DNA of 64,000 nt from Adiantum capillus-veneris. Taxonomy: Eukaryota > Streptophyta > Polypodiopsida > Polypodiales > Pteridaceae. Numbering within the stretch: the first letter of the stretch is position 1; the number at the start of each line of letters is the position of its first letter. The stretch is from the NCBI GenBank assembly GCA_014529385.2, contig CM043965.1:10428912-10492911 (forward strand). The letters are read 5' to 3'. Positions 45,265 through 58,129 of this stretch are shown here, in pieces. The notes below the pieces were generated by a model. That model saw nothing but the letters and a program-made list of their open reading frames with translations, ran no database searches and was not told the DNA's origin. Position numbers and translations under genes: made by a program.

Positions 45265-46838
45265 TTTTTTTTGTAACACACACATAGATTGGCATGGTGA
45301 TCAGCTTGGTTGCAATGGCCATGCAGTTCCCTTGGTGGGGACCAAAATCAATGCTTTAGAAGTACGACGCTCACTCAAGACAATCAATTGCTTTCCACGC
45401 AGAGTGATGTGCCAAACATGTGTGGCGTGCCTTACTTTAAAAACATGCATTAGAAAAATATTTCCACATTCCACAAGATAGGGACCTACGACTTTAACAA
45501 AAAATTGGACTCAACTGATAGCAACAAATCTCTTCATTAAATGAATGGTACAAATGATTGCATCAAGGCATTGGCCCTATACTGCATAACGAATGTGGAA
45601 ATGGCATCAAGCGAAGCATCTAAAGCATTTGCATCGACCAAGTTCTCATGCAAGTCCATCATTGCAATGCCTACTTGTCACCCTCGCTTCCTTTGCGAAC
45701 ATCACCAACTCACCATACAGTCAAATCACCACATCTCCCTCCCTCAAGTATTCCTTCAGATTGGTTGGTACAATGCCTCCGATTGCTCTATGCCACCTAC
45801 AAATTTTCACTTCAGTATAAGAGAGGCATGTGATTCCAACATTAGGCCCATCAAAATGATCTAGTGTGAACATAACACCTTTGAATGGCTCCAAAGACGT
45901 GTGCTTGTGCCACTAGTTTTGGTTGGACATGTTAGGCAATATCTTCTTGTTACACATGGACACTTGCGAGTGTGATGTATTTGAATATACACCTGTAAGT
46001 CCTTGCCACTCCACTACAAGTGTGCAAAATCATGTAAGCTCGTGTACTTCTCAAACATCCTACTTCTTGCACAATGGGGGAGAGAATATGCATGGTAGCA
46101 TTCCAAAAAATAGTGTGGATGAGTACGTACCACGCATCGGAGAGTGGTTGCATAAGGTGAATTGCACATGATGGATGTTGTATGGTCGTAGCAAAGGCTC
46201 CGTTGGATTGTACAATGTAGCACAATGTTCTCCGGTCCCGACACAACCAATTGCCCTTCATCATGAAGAACCTCATAGAATAGACACATGATGTTCCCTA
46301 CAAATTTTAGCTTGATTTGGTTCTAGCTATTAGGAATGGTAGCGTTTGCCATTTTGTACACATGCATGTTATAAGGGAGGTATGCAAAGATCACGTTTGA
46401 TATTTCTACATTGGACCTCCCCTTGCCGATACCCTCTTGCTTCATGAGCCAAGCAAGTAGCCGCATGCGTTTGGTGATCATTGGACCTCCCCTTGCCGAT
46501 ACCTTCTTGCTTCATGAGCCAAGCAAGCAGCCGCATGGGATGTTGACTCACAGGGGGCCCACGTGGAAGGATTCAGATGTTCTTTCTACAATAGATGGCA
46601 ACCACACACATTGTACCCCAACAACATGCAAAAACAAGTCGCTTGAGGCATGAAAAAGGATTTTGACAAATACAAACCTCCTTTGGCACACATGACCATA
46701 GTGCTATTACCTTGGCCTATCTCATCAAACATGAACATGAAGTCTTTTAAAAAACAAAGCAAGGCGAAGCTTATTGTCAGGAGGAGAGGAAAGAATGTGG
46801 GGAAGGGGTTAGCATGTCATAGAAATTACCTCTAATCT
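45265..46838. other. no recognisable gene; one tandem duplication
   Basis: A segment around 46413-46476 (CTCCCCTTGCCGATACC to GCCGCATG) is repeated at about 46481-46540 with two or three changes. Otherwise only short frames. Confidence 0.45.
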
Positions 46839-46839
46839 G

Positions 46840-48285
46840 AATGTTGGATGAGAAATTTATGGCACTATTGAGCGTAACCAACAAGACGGAGACACAAAGT
46901 GTATGCAATGGTAGATAGCAATGCATTGGATACATAATGAATAATATACATAGTGCTTTTATAGCCCAATGCTAGGCTTCTAAGAGCATAGAAGTCATAA
47001 ACCTTCTTTAATGAAGTCTTCATGAGTCATGGATGTATGCATGCATGTATGCCTCATGGAAGTGTATGGCCATTATGTCATAGAGAGAGAGGGTATTCCC
47101 ATAGCACTCCATGGCTAGGGAAATCCCAACAAACTCCCCCTTGAACTCATCATGGATACTCTAATGTGATTCATCTAGGGTTTGTGATGGCACACAATTT
47201 GTAGGGGGTATTTCTTTAAATTTGTGGGAGCAACCACTAAAGTCAAAAGCTCTTGACCTTGCTTTGATGGTGCAACTTGGTGAGACCTGACAATAGCCGA
47301 GTGGTGATGAGCACGGGCCAGAAGTGGTGAGCACGATGTCGTGGCATGTAGAGTAGCCATGGTGTGCACGGGCCTGTAGTCAACACTTGACCTTGGTAGG
47401 AGGGGAAGGTGGTGCAACACATGAAGACAATGCAGGAGATGAAGGCGAGCTGCTATAGGCATAATGAGAGTGAGTTGGCAGCGTTAGGAAACAATGATAG
47501 TGTGGTTTGAAGCTCACGCAAGAGGAATAATGGTCGTTGATGGAATATGGTTTTGTGCGAGGGTCGGGATTACAAGATGTGGTAGGACCGTGTGAGCTCA
47601 AGCATTGCCGAGAGCATTTGCAAGAAACTTGAGGTATTTGAGCAGAGAAATGAGCAACAATGGTTGAAGATGAATGCATCACGGCCGCGAGGGCTGAGGA
47701 TGAACGAATTGTGAGGGCTATCGTGTGACTCGTGTAGCCTCAATTGATAAGGGCTCGACTTTGTCCTTTTGCTAAGGATGGTTGCCCAACTTTCAATAAG
47801 GAGCTTGTGTCTCTATGGAATTTGAAAAGATAGGAAATAAAGAATTACCACCTAACTATGTTTCCAACCAAGTGATGAGAGAGTGGAGGGGATCACTCAA
47901 ACTAGCAGAGAAAATTAAAGATGAATATGATTGATAAGGCTAAAAAATAACATCAACCATCTTGTGGCTTTGATACCATGTGATGGGATTAGGTTAAGGC
48001 GAATAGGTGTTAGTGACGTTCATGGGCATTTAGCATAATGGATTTAATTACCAACAAGACGAAGACTCAAAGTGTATGCGATGGTAGACAACAATGCATT
48101 GGATACATAATGAATAATATACATAGTGCTTTTATAGCCCAAGGCTAGGCTTCTTAAAGCATATAGAAATCATGGACCTTCTTTAATGAAGTCTTCATGG
48201 GTCAAAAGTGTATGACCATCATGTGATAGAGAGAGAGAGAGAGAGAGAGAGATAGGGTATTCCCATAGCACTCCATGGCTAGGGA
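46840..48285 (-). mobile_element. short non-coding LTR element (TRIM-like)
   Basis: Two related direct repeats of about 300 bp (about 46840-47131 and 47981-48285) share a long run including GCATTGGATACATAATGAAT and GTGCTTTTATAGCCCAA. Between them, 47967-47978 reads TGGTATCAAAGC on the minus strand (primer site) and 47132-47142 reads AAGGGGGAGTT (purine tract). The 850-bp interior encodes nothing recognisable. LTR size, PBS, PPT and absent coding fit a terminal-repeat-in-miniature element. The outer ends are diverged and uncertain. Confidence 0.75.
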
Positions 48286-48608
48286 AAACCATTTGGGCCC
48301 TTCGACGCTTTCTTGGCCATAATCACCCCTTGCAACTGCTGGATAGTTGTCAACTCATCTATCGTAATGCCTACAACACTAATTGCTACGGATGGGAGCA
48401 ACATCAACATCCAGAATGTTACGAATGGATCCCATGTTAGCGTTTATAATTTTTCCAGTGTTGTGACTCAGAGCCACAACATGCAGAATTGCCAGCCTCC
48501 TGCAACCATGCATTGTAGACTATGCAGACTGTCACCTCCTCTTGGCACCCTTCCCCCCACCTGTGGACGAGAGGGAATGGTTCTGAGCTGACCATTCTCA
48601 TAATATGT
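48286..48608. other. no recognisable gene
   Basis: A 92-codon plus frame (48313-48591) shows no known domain. This is the flank into which gypsy element C inserted. Confidence 0.4.
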
Positions 48609-48613
48609 GCTTC
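48609..48613. repeat. probable target duplication GCTTC of gypsy C
   Basis: GCTTC before the 5' LTR pairs with GCTCC at 54603-54607 after the 3' LTR, one mismatch. Confidence 0.65.
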
Positions 48614-48727
48614 TGTAAGAACATGGGCAAGGCCACCGGCCCGACCGAACAATGTGTACGCTAGGGGGAGGCTATAAGATAGCACGGTTGGGTGGAGACT
48701 ACCACACGCATTACCATCGCCCTTTCA
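48614..48727 (+). repeat. 5' LTR of gypsy C
   Basis: TGTAAGAACATGGGC to CGCCCTTTCA. Matches 54480-54602 except for a 9-bp gap and a few substitutions. Confidence 0.85.
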
Positions 48728-48728
48728 C

Positions 48729-48740
48729 TGGTATCCGAGC
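48729..48740 (+). other. primer-binding site of gypsy C
   Basis: TGGTATCCGAGC, one base different from the initiator tRNA-Met complement, directly after the 5' LTR. Confidence 0.8.
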
Positions 48741-48982
48741 TATTTTTGGGAGGAGGCGAAAAGCGGGTTGCATGTGCGTGCGACGCGCTGCTTCTCTCCC
48801 ACGTTCCACAGACAGCGACATCTCCGCTGTGCAGCAAAAAGAAGATAGGCACAATTTCCTGTGCGAAGCGCGCGGACAAACAATGACAACCGATCGCGGA
48901 CGCCCCACCTATGCCCCCCCACAACGCACGACCAAGGTGGGCGACCAAGGCAAACTCGACTGACAACTCGACGACACCGAGG

Positions 48983-50527
48983 TGTTGGGGTATAGGCGTC
49001 TGTGCCTTGCCCGGTCGCCCAGAGTCTGGGTGCCCACTGACTTGTATACCTTATACATAGCATAAGTGTATAGGGGGCTTCTCACTCGTGGAGTCTCCCC
49101 ACCCACATCGTGTGTGTGTCTCCTTCTCTCTCTCTCACTCTCCGTCTGTGGTGCTCCCCGATCCACAGTGGGAGAGTCTCGGGTGGGAGAGTCTTGTGAT
49201 CTCGAGCATTGTTTGCCATAGTTTTGCAGAACTTATGCATGTATGTTGAGTGTAGTTTGATGCGCATTGATTGCTCATTGTATTGAGCTTGCAGGACAAT
49301 GGTTATTTTGTGTTGATAGCCATTGTACGTCGAAACTCTGACGAAATTTTCCCAGGAGTTTTATGCGTATCATTTATGCGATCTAGGTAGAGATTGCGGG
49401 TTGCACTCAGCATTTGCGTGCGGTGTTCTCTGCAGGTGGGAGATTTGTGCGTGTGTATGCATCGATACCGCACAGTGTGGGCTTGGTGATTAGCTCACAG
49501 ATTGCAGTGTGATACTAGAGCATGCGAGGCTTGTATTGACATTGTGGGAGCTCTATTTTGGAGTGTGTCTCACAGGTTTTACATTGTGTTTCTGGCCATA
49601 TTGGTAGATAGTTTTCAGGTGTTGTTGGTGAGGTGGTTTTGCTTTCTAGTTTGCTACATTGTGCTCATGGCAGAGACAGGTGATCGATCAGATTGTGACC
49701 TCTCACAGATGCGCATGTTTGATGGGTCAGACTTTGCAGCGGAGGAGAGCTTGACATTCGAGTGCTTGGATGCTGTTGTGGCAGAGCTCTTGCGTTGGAG
49801 CATGGGGATATAGTTGTGCAGGATATGTCTTCCAACAGACACCTAGAGCAGCTGGTGTGCTCTGAGGTTGCACGATAGGTTGATGCGTCTTTTGTGGACA
49901 GTCAGGAGATGCATGTGGCTGACACGCCTTGTCAATCAGAGATGCCTATTGCCAAGGATATATATGTTGATGCATGCTCTGTAGAGCTAGCAGGGCCCGC
50001 TAGCATTGCATCGGCATTCGGTGGTCTCATGTATGAGATGTTGATCTTGAGACCGGATATCGCAGCTGCAGTGGGAGCATTTGCAGTTGGGGTTGTCAGT
50101 CGTTTGTTGACTGATGATGGCATAGTGCATGAGGGAGATATGCAGGTATTGCGTACATACTTGCAGTACGTGTGCGGTACGTCTGGTGGTGTATGGACTT
50201 ACACGGGAGCAGGACAGCCGGATGCACACGATCACAGCCAGCCAGTGGGCATCGGTTGAGAGCGGTTTTCTCTCACCTTTTGTAGTCTTTAGACTAGGTT
50301 CCCTTGCTTAAAGGCACAATCGCCTTTAAGTGGGAGGTTGTTGGGGTATAGGCACCTGTGCCTTGCCCGGTCGCCCAGAGTCTGGCCGCCCACTGACTTG
50401 TATACCTTATACATAGCATAAGTGTATAGGGGGCTGCTCACTCTTTTGAGTCTCCCCACCCACATTGTGTGTGTATCTCCTTCTCTCTCACTCACTCTCC
50501 GTTTGTGGTGCTCCCCGATCCCTTTCA
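48983..50527 (+). mobile_element. non-autonomous copia derivative, copy 2 (further deleted)
   Basis: LTRs 48983-about 49172 and 50339-50527, purine tract AAGTGGGAGGT at 50328-50338, flanked by CGAGG and TGAGG (probable duplication, one change). The interior is a shortened version of copy 1: it lacks the primer site and most of the leader, has the gag start (MAETGDRSDCDLSQMRMFDG), loses zinc knuckle and protease, and keeps the RNase H-like tail (49894-50259). It lies in gypsy C, opposite in orientation to copy 1. Without a primer site it cannot be copied. Confidence 0.9.
49894..50259 (+). pseudogene. RNase H-like tail of copia derivative copy 2
   Basis: A 121-codon frame whose last 85 residues match the C-terminus of the copy-1 ORF almost residue for residue (MYEMLILRPDIAAAVG, VGVVSRLLTDDGIVHEGDMQ). 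The N-terminal part is a deletion-junction linker. Confidence 0.8.
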
Positions 50528-51110
50528 TGAGGCTCCGAAGGCTTCCGTTGGCATCATTGGTTGTGCGCGTAGGAAGGCCCGCTTAACCTTTGCATGAAGG
50601 AGGGTTGAGCCCACCCCATGGGGATAAGAGGCCAACACTTTACCATCAAGCTATTGACCCTTGTTGTGTATAATAAGGAAAGATAGCATACTTGTGTTGA
50701 AAGGAAAGCTAGAAGGAAAAGGGAAAGCTTCAAACTTCAAGGAAGTAGTTTAACCCATCCTTTTTACTTCTTGGAGGAAGGCAAGTTTTCCTCCAAAAAT
50801 TCTTTTTTCTTCAAGGAGGTAGCTTCAAAGTGAGCAAAAGCCTCCATAAAAATGACGAGTTTTTGTAAAGAGGCAACAAAGGTGTTCTTACGACGAACGA
50901 CACGTGAAGCGCTACATTTCTCGCAAGGCGAGGTTCGCATGCAACACAAATCGCGGGGCATACAAAACGCAAAGACTTCAATTTCACAAGGTACAAAGTT
51001 GACGTTTTTTCTCTCTTTACATTAGTGTGCGTTTACCATGGCCAATGAGGATATCCAACCTACACACACTTTTGATTTTGAGCATGTAGATCAAAATCAG
51101 GGCACCACAG
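50528..51110 (+). other. gypsy C interior stub, gag deleted
   Basis: No gag or protease recognised. The last 100 bases run into the RT linker of gypsy C. Confidence 0.45.
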
Positions 51111-54100
51111 GTGCTGCTGACACTAATATATGAACACTACTCCTTATCCTTTATGGCCAATGGTAAACATGTGCTTTTGCTCTGTGAGAAAAATATACCA
51201 GCTGCACCTCTTATATGTACAACCGAGCTTTCTATTTTACAAAAAGAAGATTTAATAGATGAAGTCTTTTTGTGTTACTGCTTGTCTCCAAGTCTTGTGA
51301 ATTCTCAAGAGCAAAGTGCGGTGAATTCTAGTAATGGTATGCAAAGTGCAATGAATTCTACTGATAAACAAAGTGTTAACAAATCTAACGAGCAAAGTGC
51401 TCTCAATTTTAATGCTATAGAGCAACATGCAGCTGTTGTAAAACAAACATTACAGGAATTACAAGATTCTCCATCTCAACATAACTCTAGTTTACTTTCT
51501 CCTTTTGCACGGCAAAAGCTAACTCACTTACTCACGGAGTATAGTGATGTGTTCTCAAGTGATTTACCACCGGGTTTACCCCCTACATGTGATGTGCAGC
51601 ATGGCATAGATGTCTTGCCAGGCACTAAACCAGTGAGTAAACCACCTTATCGTATGAGTGCTAAAGAAGCCAAGGAGGTTGAGAGTCAGTTGGCTGACTA
51701 CCTCGCTCATGGTTTCATTAGACCTAGCACTTCGCCTTGGGCATCACCAATTCTGTTGGTAAAAAAAAAAGATGGTACTATACGCATGTGCGTAGATTAT
51801 CGCGGATTAAATGCGATAACCATCAAGAACAAGTATCCTCTGCCTCGAGTGGATGAGTTGTTTGATCAACACCACGGGGCAAGATACTATACAAAGATAG
51901 ATCTTCGTTCAGGATACCACCAGGTGCGTATCCTACTACAAGATATCTCCAAAACTGCCTTTAGAACACGGTTCGGGCATTTTGAATTTTTGGTTATGCC
52001 TTTTGGTTTAACCAATGCTCCAACTACATTTATGACACTCATGGATAGTGTCTTACGTCCCTATCTTGGATAATTTGTTGTGGTTTTCCTTGATGACATT
52101 CTCATTTGCAGTAAGACTGAAGATGAACACATAGAACACTTACAATTAGTGTTCGAAGAGCTACGAGCTCATGCGCTGTATGTTAAGCAAAGCAAGTGTG
52201 ATTTCTTTAAAACAGAGATACATTACCTCGGTCATGTGATCTCTTATTCTGGCATCAAAATGGACACTGACAAAGTCGGTGCCATTCTTCGATGGCCACA
52301 TCCCAACACGGTTGAGGAGCTTCAAATATTTTTAGGCATGGCTAGATTTTATCGACAATATATATGTAATTATGCCAAATTTTTTTCTCCTATGACGGAT
52401 CAACTTAAAACAAAATTTAAGACCTTTTCTTGGGAAGAAGCCCAAAAATGTAGTTTCGAACAGCTCAAGGTAGCTATAGCCACTGCTCCCATCCTAGCAA
52501 TCGTCGACCCACTTAAGCCGTTTGTGGTAGAGACTGATGCTAGTGATAAATCAATTGGTGCGGTACTTCTCTAGGAGGGAAGACCTATAGCCTTTGAAAG
52601 TAAAAAGTTAGATAGAGCTCAACATAATTATTCTGTCCATGAGAGAGAGCTCTATGCCATAATTCACGCTTTACGAAAGTGGCAACACTATTTATATGGT
52701 GCCGAGTTTGAAGTACTTTTTGACCATGAGAGTATCAAATGGTTTACTACTCAAACGGACTTGAAGGACCGTAAAGCTAGATGGGCCGAAATCCTTCAAG
52801 ATTATGATTGTGAGCTACGATATCGCAAGGGGCAATATAATGTAGTAGCAGATGCACTAAGTCGGATGCCTCAGATTAATTCACTTGCTTTCACGAAAAT
52901 AAAGAGTGGATTTTTAGAGTCATTACGTGGCAAGTGTGCACAAGATCAATCATATGCTAAAGTGTGGAGTGCAATTTTAAAAGGGATCCCTCACACTCAC
53001 ATGTCTTTGAACAGCCAGATCAACACGTCTCTGCCCGCGCAGATAGAAACTCCAACACATAGAGCTCCACCCCTACTCAGGAAGAGCTTAAGCAATGGAA
53101 GAATTTTTCCATTGATGATGGCTACTTACTCCACAAAGGTAGAGTATGTGTGCCAAAGGATTCAGACACTAGGCACCAAATCTTCTTTGAGTGTCACGAT
53201 AGTCCAAGTGCTGGTCATCCAGGTATTCGTAAGACGTATGCCTTAGTTCGACGGCAATTTTATTGGCCGGGCTTACATCATGATGTTCAAGAGTACATAC
53301 TAAACTGCCAATAGTGCCAAATTAATAAGGTAGAGAGCCTCAAGGTAGGTGGCTTTTTACATCCTTTAGAGATTCCACAAGGTAAGTGGGAGAGTATCTC
53401 TATGGATTTTGTAGTAGGACTACCTACTACAAATCGTGGACATGATGCCATTTGGGTAATTGTAGACCATCTCACAAAGATGGGTCGATTCATTCCCACT
53501 AAGACTACGGTTAAGACACCGAAATTAGCACGGCTATTTATAGAGCATATATATAAACTCTACGGTCTTCCAGCTAGTATCATTAGTGACAGAGATCGAA
53601 AGTTCGATAATCACTTCTGGAGAGCTGTGTTCCAAAAGTTGGAAACTAAACTTAATCTAAGTACGGTTGATCATCCACAAACGGATGGTCAAACCGAAAG
53701 AGTTAATCAAGTGCTAGAGGATATGCTACGAGGGTACGTTAGCAAGGAGCAAACCAATTGGGAAGACTACTCACCTATATTGGAATTTTCTTATAATAGT
53801 TCAAAGCGTGTCACTACAGGGTTTAGTCCATTTATGCTTTTATATGGATTTCAACCTAGATCACCCGTTACGGTGGGGTTGGCTAAGGAGAAGATACAAC
53901 AAGCGAAGGATTTTCTCCAAGACCATTTTGACATGCTTCGAGTTGCTCAACAAAATGTTAAGCAAGCTCAAGATCGGTAAAAGAAGTACGCAGATGAGCA
54001 TTGCCGCCTTGCTACTTTTGAAGAAGGAGACAAGGTTTTCCTCAAAGTTTCGGAGCATTCAAAAAGTCTGAAGACGGGAAAAGTTGCTAAACTTTCACCA

Positions 54101-54465
54101 CGCTATTGTGGACCATTTACCATTCTCAAACGTATAGGTCAAGTGGCCTATAAGTTAGCTCTCCCAGAGCACTCACGAGTTCATCCTGTTTTTCATGTTA
54201 GCCATTTACGAAAACAGCTAGGAAAGAATGGTAATATCATTTTCACAGGTGTGTTAGTTGACCTTATCGAACCACCAAGCATTCCTCATTAGTCTGAAAA
54301 GATTTTGGATCCTCATGAGCTTCGCACCAGACATCATGTCAGACGACAGGTGTTGATAAAATGGCTAGATAGACCTGAAGAAGGTTCTACATGGGAGAAT
54401 GTCTCCGCACTTAAGAAATGTTTTCCTACGTTCGTTTTCGAGGACGAAAACGATTCTCCAGGGGG
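51111..54465 (+). pseudogene. gypsy element C pol, decayed
   Basis: The linker ([20 protein letters not shown]) leads into RT ([33 protein letters not shown]) to an in-frame TAA at 52071, then VVVFLDDILICSK with both catalytic aspartates. RNase H (VETDASDKSIGAVLL) is cut by TAG 52572 and continues (HALRKWQHYLYG). A frameshift near 53080 leads to integrase: HHCC region (HDSPSAGHPG, with a stop inside the CxxC at about 53312), [35 protein letters not shown]. Stops follow at about 53979 and 54290. The C-terminal piece HVRRQVLIKWLDRPEEGSTW is chromodomain-like, grouping it with chromoviruses. Not functional. Confidence 0.9.
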
Positions 54466-54479
54466 GGGGGGGGGGGTAA
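54461..54479 (+). other. polypurine tract of gypsy C, expanded poly-G
   Basis: A run of 16 G then TAA immediately precedes the 3' LTR. The position fits a polypurine tract; the length suggests it expanded as a homopolymer. Confidence 0.7.
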
Positions 54480-54602
54480 TGTAAGGACATGGATCGTATG
54501 GGCAAGGCCACCGGCACGACCGGACAGTGTGTACGCTAGGGGGAGGCTATAAGATAGCACGGTTGGGTGGAGACTAGCACACACATTACCACCGCCCTTT
54601 CA
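54480..54602 (+). repeat. 3' LTR of gypsy C
   Basis: TGTAAGGACATGG to CGCCCTTTCA, 123 bp, partner of 48614-48727. Confidence 0.85.
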
Positions 54603-57600
54603 GCTCCCAACATGGCTCCCGGCTCCCACCAGTCTCCATGGGTCACACATCTTATGTGGAATGGTCAGCTCAAGACCATTCCCTACCCTATCAAACACAC
54701 CCTCATCCAATTGTGATAGAGCTTCCATTGTGGCCATTAGCTCTACATCCACCCACAAAAACCGACCACATAATAGAAGATAACATTGTGTCTCTGTCAC
54801 GATTGAGGATAGAATTAGCATACATTTAAGGAGTTTCAAAGCCTTTAAAGGCGCTTCATCCAAGACACACAATGCCACTGTATGTGTGATGGGTTGCACA
54901 GGGCAACTGTAAAGCCAACCCTTCGTAAGCCACATGGGTTTTTTGTACTAATTTCCCCCATCATCACTTTGGACAAAATAAACCAATCAGACAAGATGTA
55001 TTTATCTGCCGTCGCACACAGTTTCTATTCTAGTCACCTCCATCCATACTTTGCCTATGAAGGCTCAACAAAGGCATGGAAGAACATTAGTGGTCAAACA
55101 ATTGATGTAGAGAACGTTTGGGGGGTTGTGTGCTAGCCAAAAACAATAACTGGGACAACACAAGGAGTGGCACTTTGTACCATTGTTGCTAATTTTTGTG
55201 TCAACTCATCTCTACGTCTAGCTCTTTTCCTAACTAGCCTAGGAATCCATCCTCCAAGTTTTGGAGTAGGGTGTCTTTATTTACGAGTCCCATGGTTTAC
55301 ACCATGCAAAGCGTATTTATGTACAAATGACCCGACAAACCCATTTTTGTTTGATTTGCACTGTTTCAAAATGCTATGCAATGAGGAAAACCCCTATACA
55401 ACCTTTGCTTACCCTTTGCTAGAGGAAAAACTTTACCTATTTAGGTGAGACACTACTATGAGAATTTCATCAACATTACTATTGAAGCGTGCTTTTGTTT
55501 GAGTGGAGATTGTTGCGTAAGAAATACTTGTTTCAATGCAGCAAAAGAATAATGAGTGTCCAATGCAACAATTCAATATGCAAAGAGGTACCCACTTGCT
55601 TGCTTTTGTCGGTTTGAGGTGTTTGCTCCTTCATGTTGGGTCAACTTTGAGGGGAGATGGGGGGATTCATCAAATTTTGGACTTGATTGCAAAGAGTCTC
55701 AAAAATTTTAGAGTTTTTGACCCAGCTTGATTTCTTCATCTACAAAAGGATTTGTTGTGGGTACATAGTAAGAACCTAGAGATACATTTGGAATCACCAC
55801 TTCCCTAAGGTTTAAGCAAAAAATTGACAATTTTTGGTATTTGAAGCCTAGTTTACGAGACTCGAAAGTTGACAACTTGAGTACATATATATTTGTTGGT
55901 GAGTTTAGTGGTTCCCATCAAATATCAGATTCCAAAATTGGAATGGGAAGGTTATACATTTTAAGGTGGTGGAGATGTATCTTCAACAAGATGACTTTGC
56001 TTGTCTTTGCCAAGCTTCTATCCTTACAACTCTTCAAATAAATCAAAAGGTGACAAATGATTTTGTTGGCAATTGTTGTAGGTACAACACAAATGGTTAT
56101 CGTTCATAGATTGTTGATTCTTGTCCAGTCAATAAATGTAGGGGTTCCAAGCACTTCCATCCGTATTTTTTGTTAGTGGTAAGACCACCCAGTTAGTGTA
56201 CTCATGTCTATGTGTCACTTGTTGTTAGGAGAGTCTTGCTGTCTGTTGGCTCATCCTTATCTTGTGCACCCAAGTGTCTCTTTGTGGTTGATTCTATGTT
56301 GTCCAGTTTGATTATCTTCAGAGAGAGTCACACACACCCTATGTTGTTGTCCAGGGGGGGCTTCTACTCTTGTTTCACATGGCTTGCTAGACTCTTCCAC
56401 ATGTCCACATCTTTGCTAGTTTGTCAACAGCTGTCAATAGTCATTCTTATAAGATGGAATGTTAGAATAAGTCCTCCAATTATGTTGGGATAGATCTCTT
56501 AAAGCATCCAAGACATGCACCACATGTTCCAGTGGTTTGCAAGCGTGTCTTCACCATCAGTTTAGGTGGTAGTGGTTTTGCACAAGCCTACAAGGCTTAT
56601 AAAACAGTGTACCTACTTCTTGATAGAGAGTGTTATTTTATTGTTGTACACTCGAGAGTCCCTCTCTCCTTGCTCGTGGTCTTCACTTCCCCCATCTCCC
56701 CTATATGCTAACCCATCACTCAATGCAACAACTTGGTCCATAAAGCCCTTCTTTGGCTTTATAACATGTTTCTTGGTAGCCTTCTTCGAGCTTGTGCCCT
56801 CTTACCCACAAATGCTAGTTTCATGATGCACGTGGCCAACTCGTTGGTGCACCCACTTCGTAATCAATCAATGATGAAGCACTAAAATCAATATTGGGGG
56901 CAATTGATGCTTGGATCTTGGTTTACCTTTTTATCAAGGGGAGTTTTTAGCATTAGAGCATCACTAGCATGCCCTATAACTAATTGGTTGGGCTTGTATA
57001 TGGTTTTCTCTTCATTCATGTGTTGGTTGTCTGCAGGAATATGAATGCACAACTTGGGAAAAGTATACATACTCTAGAAGGCAAAGGAAACAAGAGGCAA
57101 AAATTATCACATCCTTCACTTGTTAGGCAACTACACTGCAAATGGCATCCTACAAGGTGACAACTTCATCATCAACAAGTGGAGGGAGAGGCAAGTTGGT
57201 GGTTCTCAAAACACCGACATTGATTAGCACTTTAAGAAATCTCTAAACAAAGGGGATCTTTGTAAGAAAAGAGGACTAGAAAATGGAGAGCACACTAATG
57301 TTCATTGGAAGGCTCAAAGTGAAATCACATGCTCCTTGCAAGTTCAATCACTACATATGCACAAGAAACCATGATTGCCAAGTCTCATGCTAGACGACAC
57401 CACATTCTCAAGTTTGATGGTACAGAGAGGCTTCCACCAACACAAGACATAGAATGCCACATCTAAAGAGCAACTCTCCAAATTATTTTCTATCAATATT
57501 ACAGTGTCACATTACATGAGGGGTTCAATTATCAAGGTGAAGGGTTGAGTGCAGAAAAGCAAAGACAAGTTTAAATTTTTTGGGAGGAAATTTTGGTCAT

Positions 57601-57788
57601 TGATCTAATGTATATAAAGATGGGTGCTTTGCTTTTTAGATGTTCATATCTTGCTAGGATGGGCAAAAAATTGAGGAGGATATGCAATTTTGATCTTTAT
57701 TAGTCCTATTTCTGTTCTAATTTTGTGAGTAGAACCAAAAGGGGAGGATAATCAGCGAGCTTGGTGAAGTGAGATTTGGAGTGAGATT

Positions 57789-57789
<1 letters not shown>

Positions 57790-57822
<33 letters not shown>
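57790..57822. repeat. poly-C run of 33
   Basis: Thirty-three uninterrupted C; on the other strand a G run that could form a quadruplex. The length may be partly a sequencing artefact. Confidence 0.85.
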
Positions 57823-57824
<2 letters not shown>

Positions 57825-58062
57825 TACCCTTGCTGCTCACTACCACTAGATGCCACCCATTACTGCCTCTACTAACCGTGGCAACTGACCCTTTATTTGA
57901 GCCAGTGTAACCCCTCTTGCTCCTCCATGGTCCACCATAGACTTCCAACCCCCTCCTCTCTCAACCTCCAATTGGCCTCTCTCTCTTTTTCCATCTCTCA
58001 CAAAATCTCTCTTGATTTCTTTTCCCTCCCTCTCCTTTCTATGCCTTTCTCCCTCTCTCACA

Positions 58063-58070
<8 letters not shown>

Positions 58071-58125
<55 letters not shown>
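58071..58125. repeat. (CT)n microsatellite
   Basis: About 27 CT units. Confidence 0.97.

Positions 58126-58129
<4 letters not shown>

Larger units (their letters stand above)
48614..54602 (+). mobile_element. gypsy element C with very short LTRs and a chromodomain-like end
   Basis: Plus-strand Ty3/gypsy element: 5' LTR 48614-48727, primer site 48729-48740, a short interior stub, a nested copia derivative (48983-50527), pol 51111-54465, purine tract, 3' LTR 54480-54602, with near-identical flanking pentamers. Gag and protease are almost entirely missing between 50528 and 51110. LTRs of 114 and 123 bp are unusually short for a gypsy element. Confidence 0.85.

Noticed and set aside
54600-55448. 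Minus frame 54600-54935 and plus frames to 55448 as host genes
   Set aside because: Short, broken by stops, no motif recognised; not enough to claim a gene.
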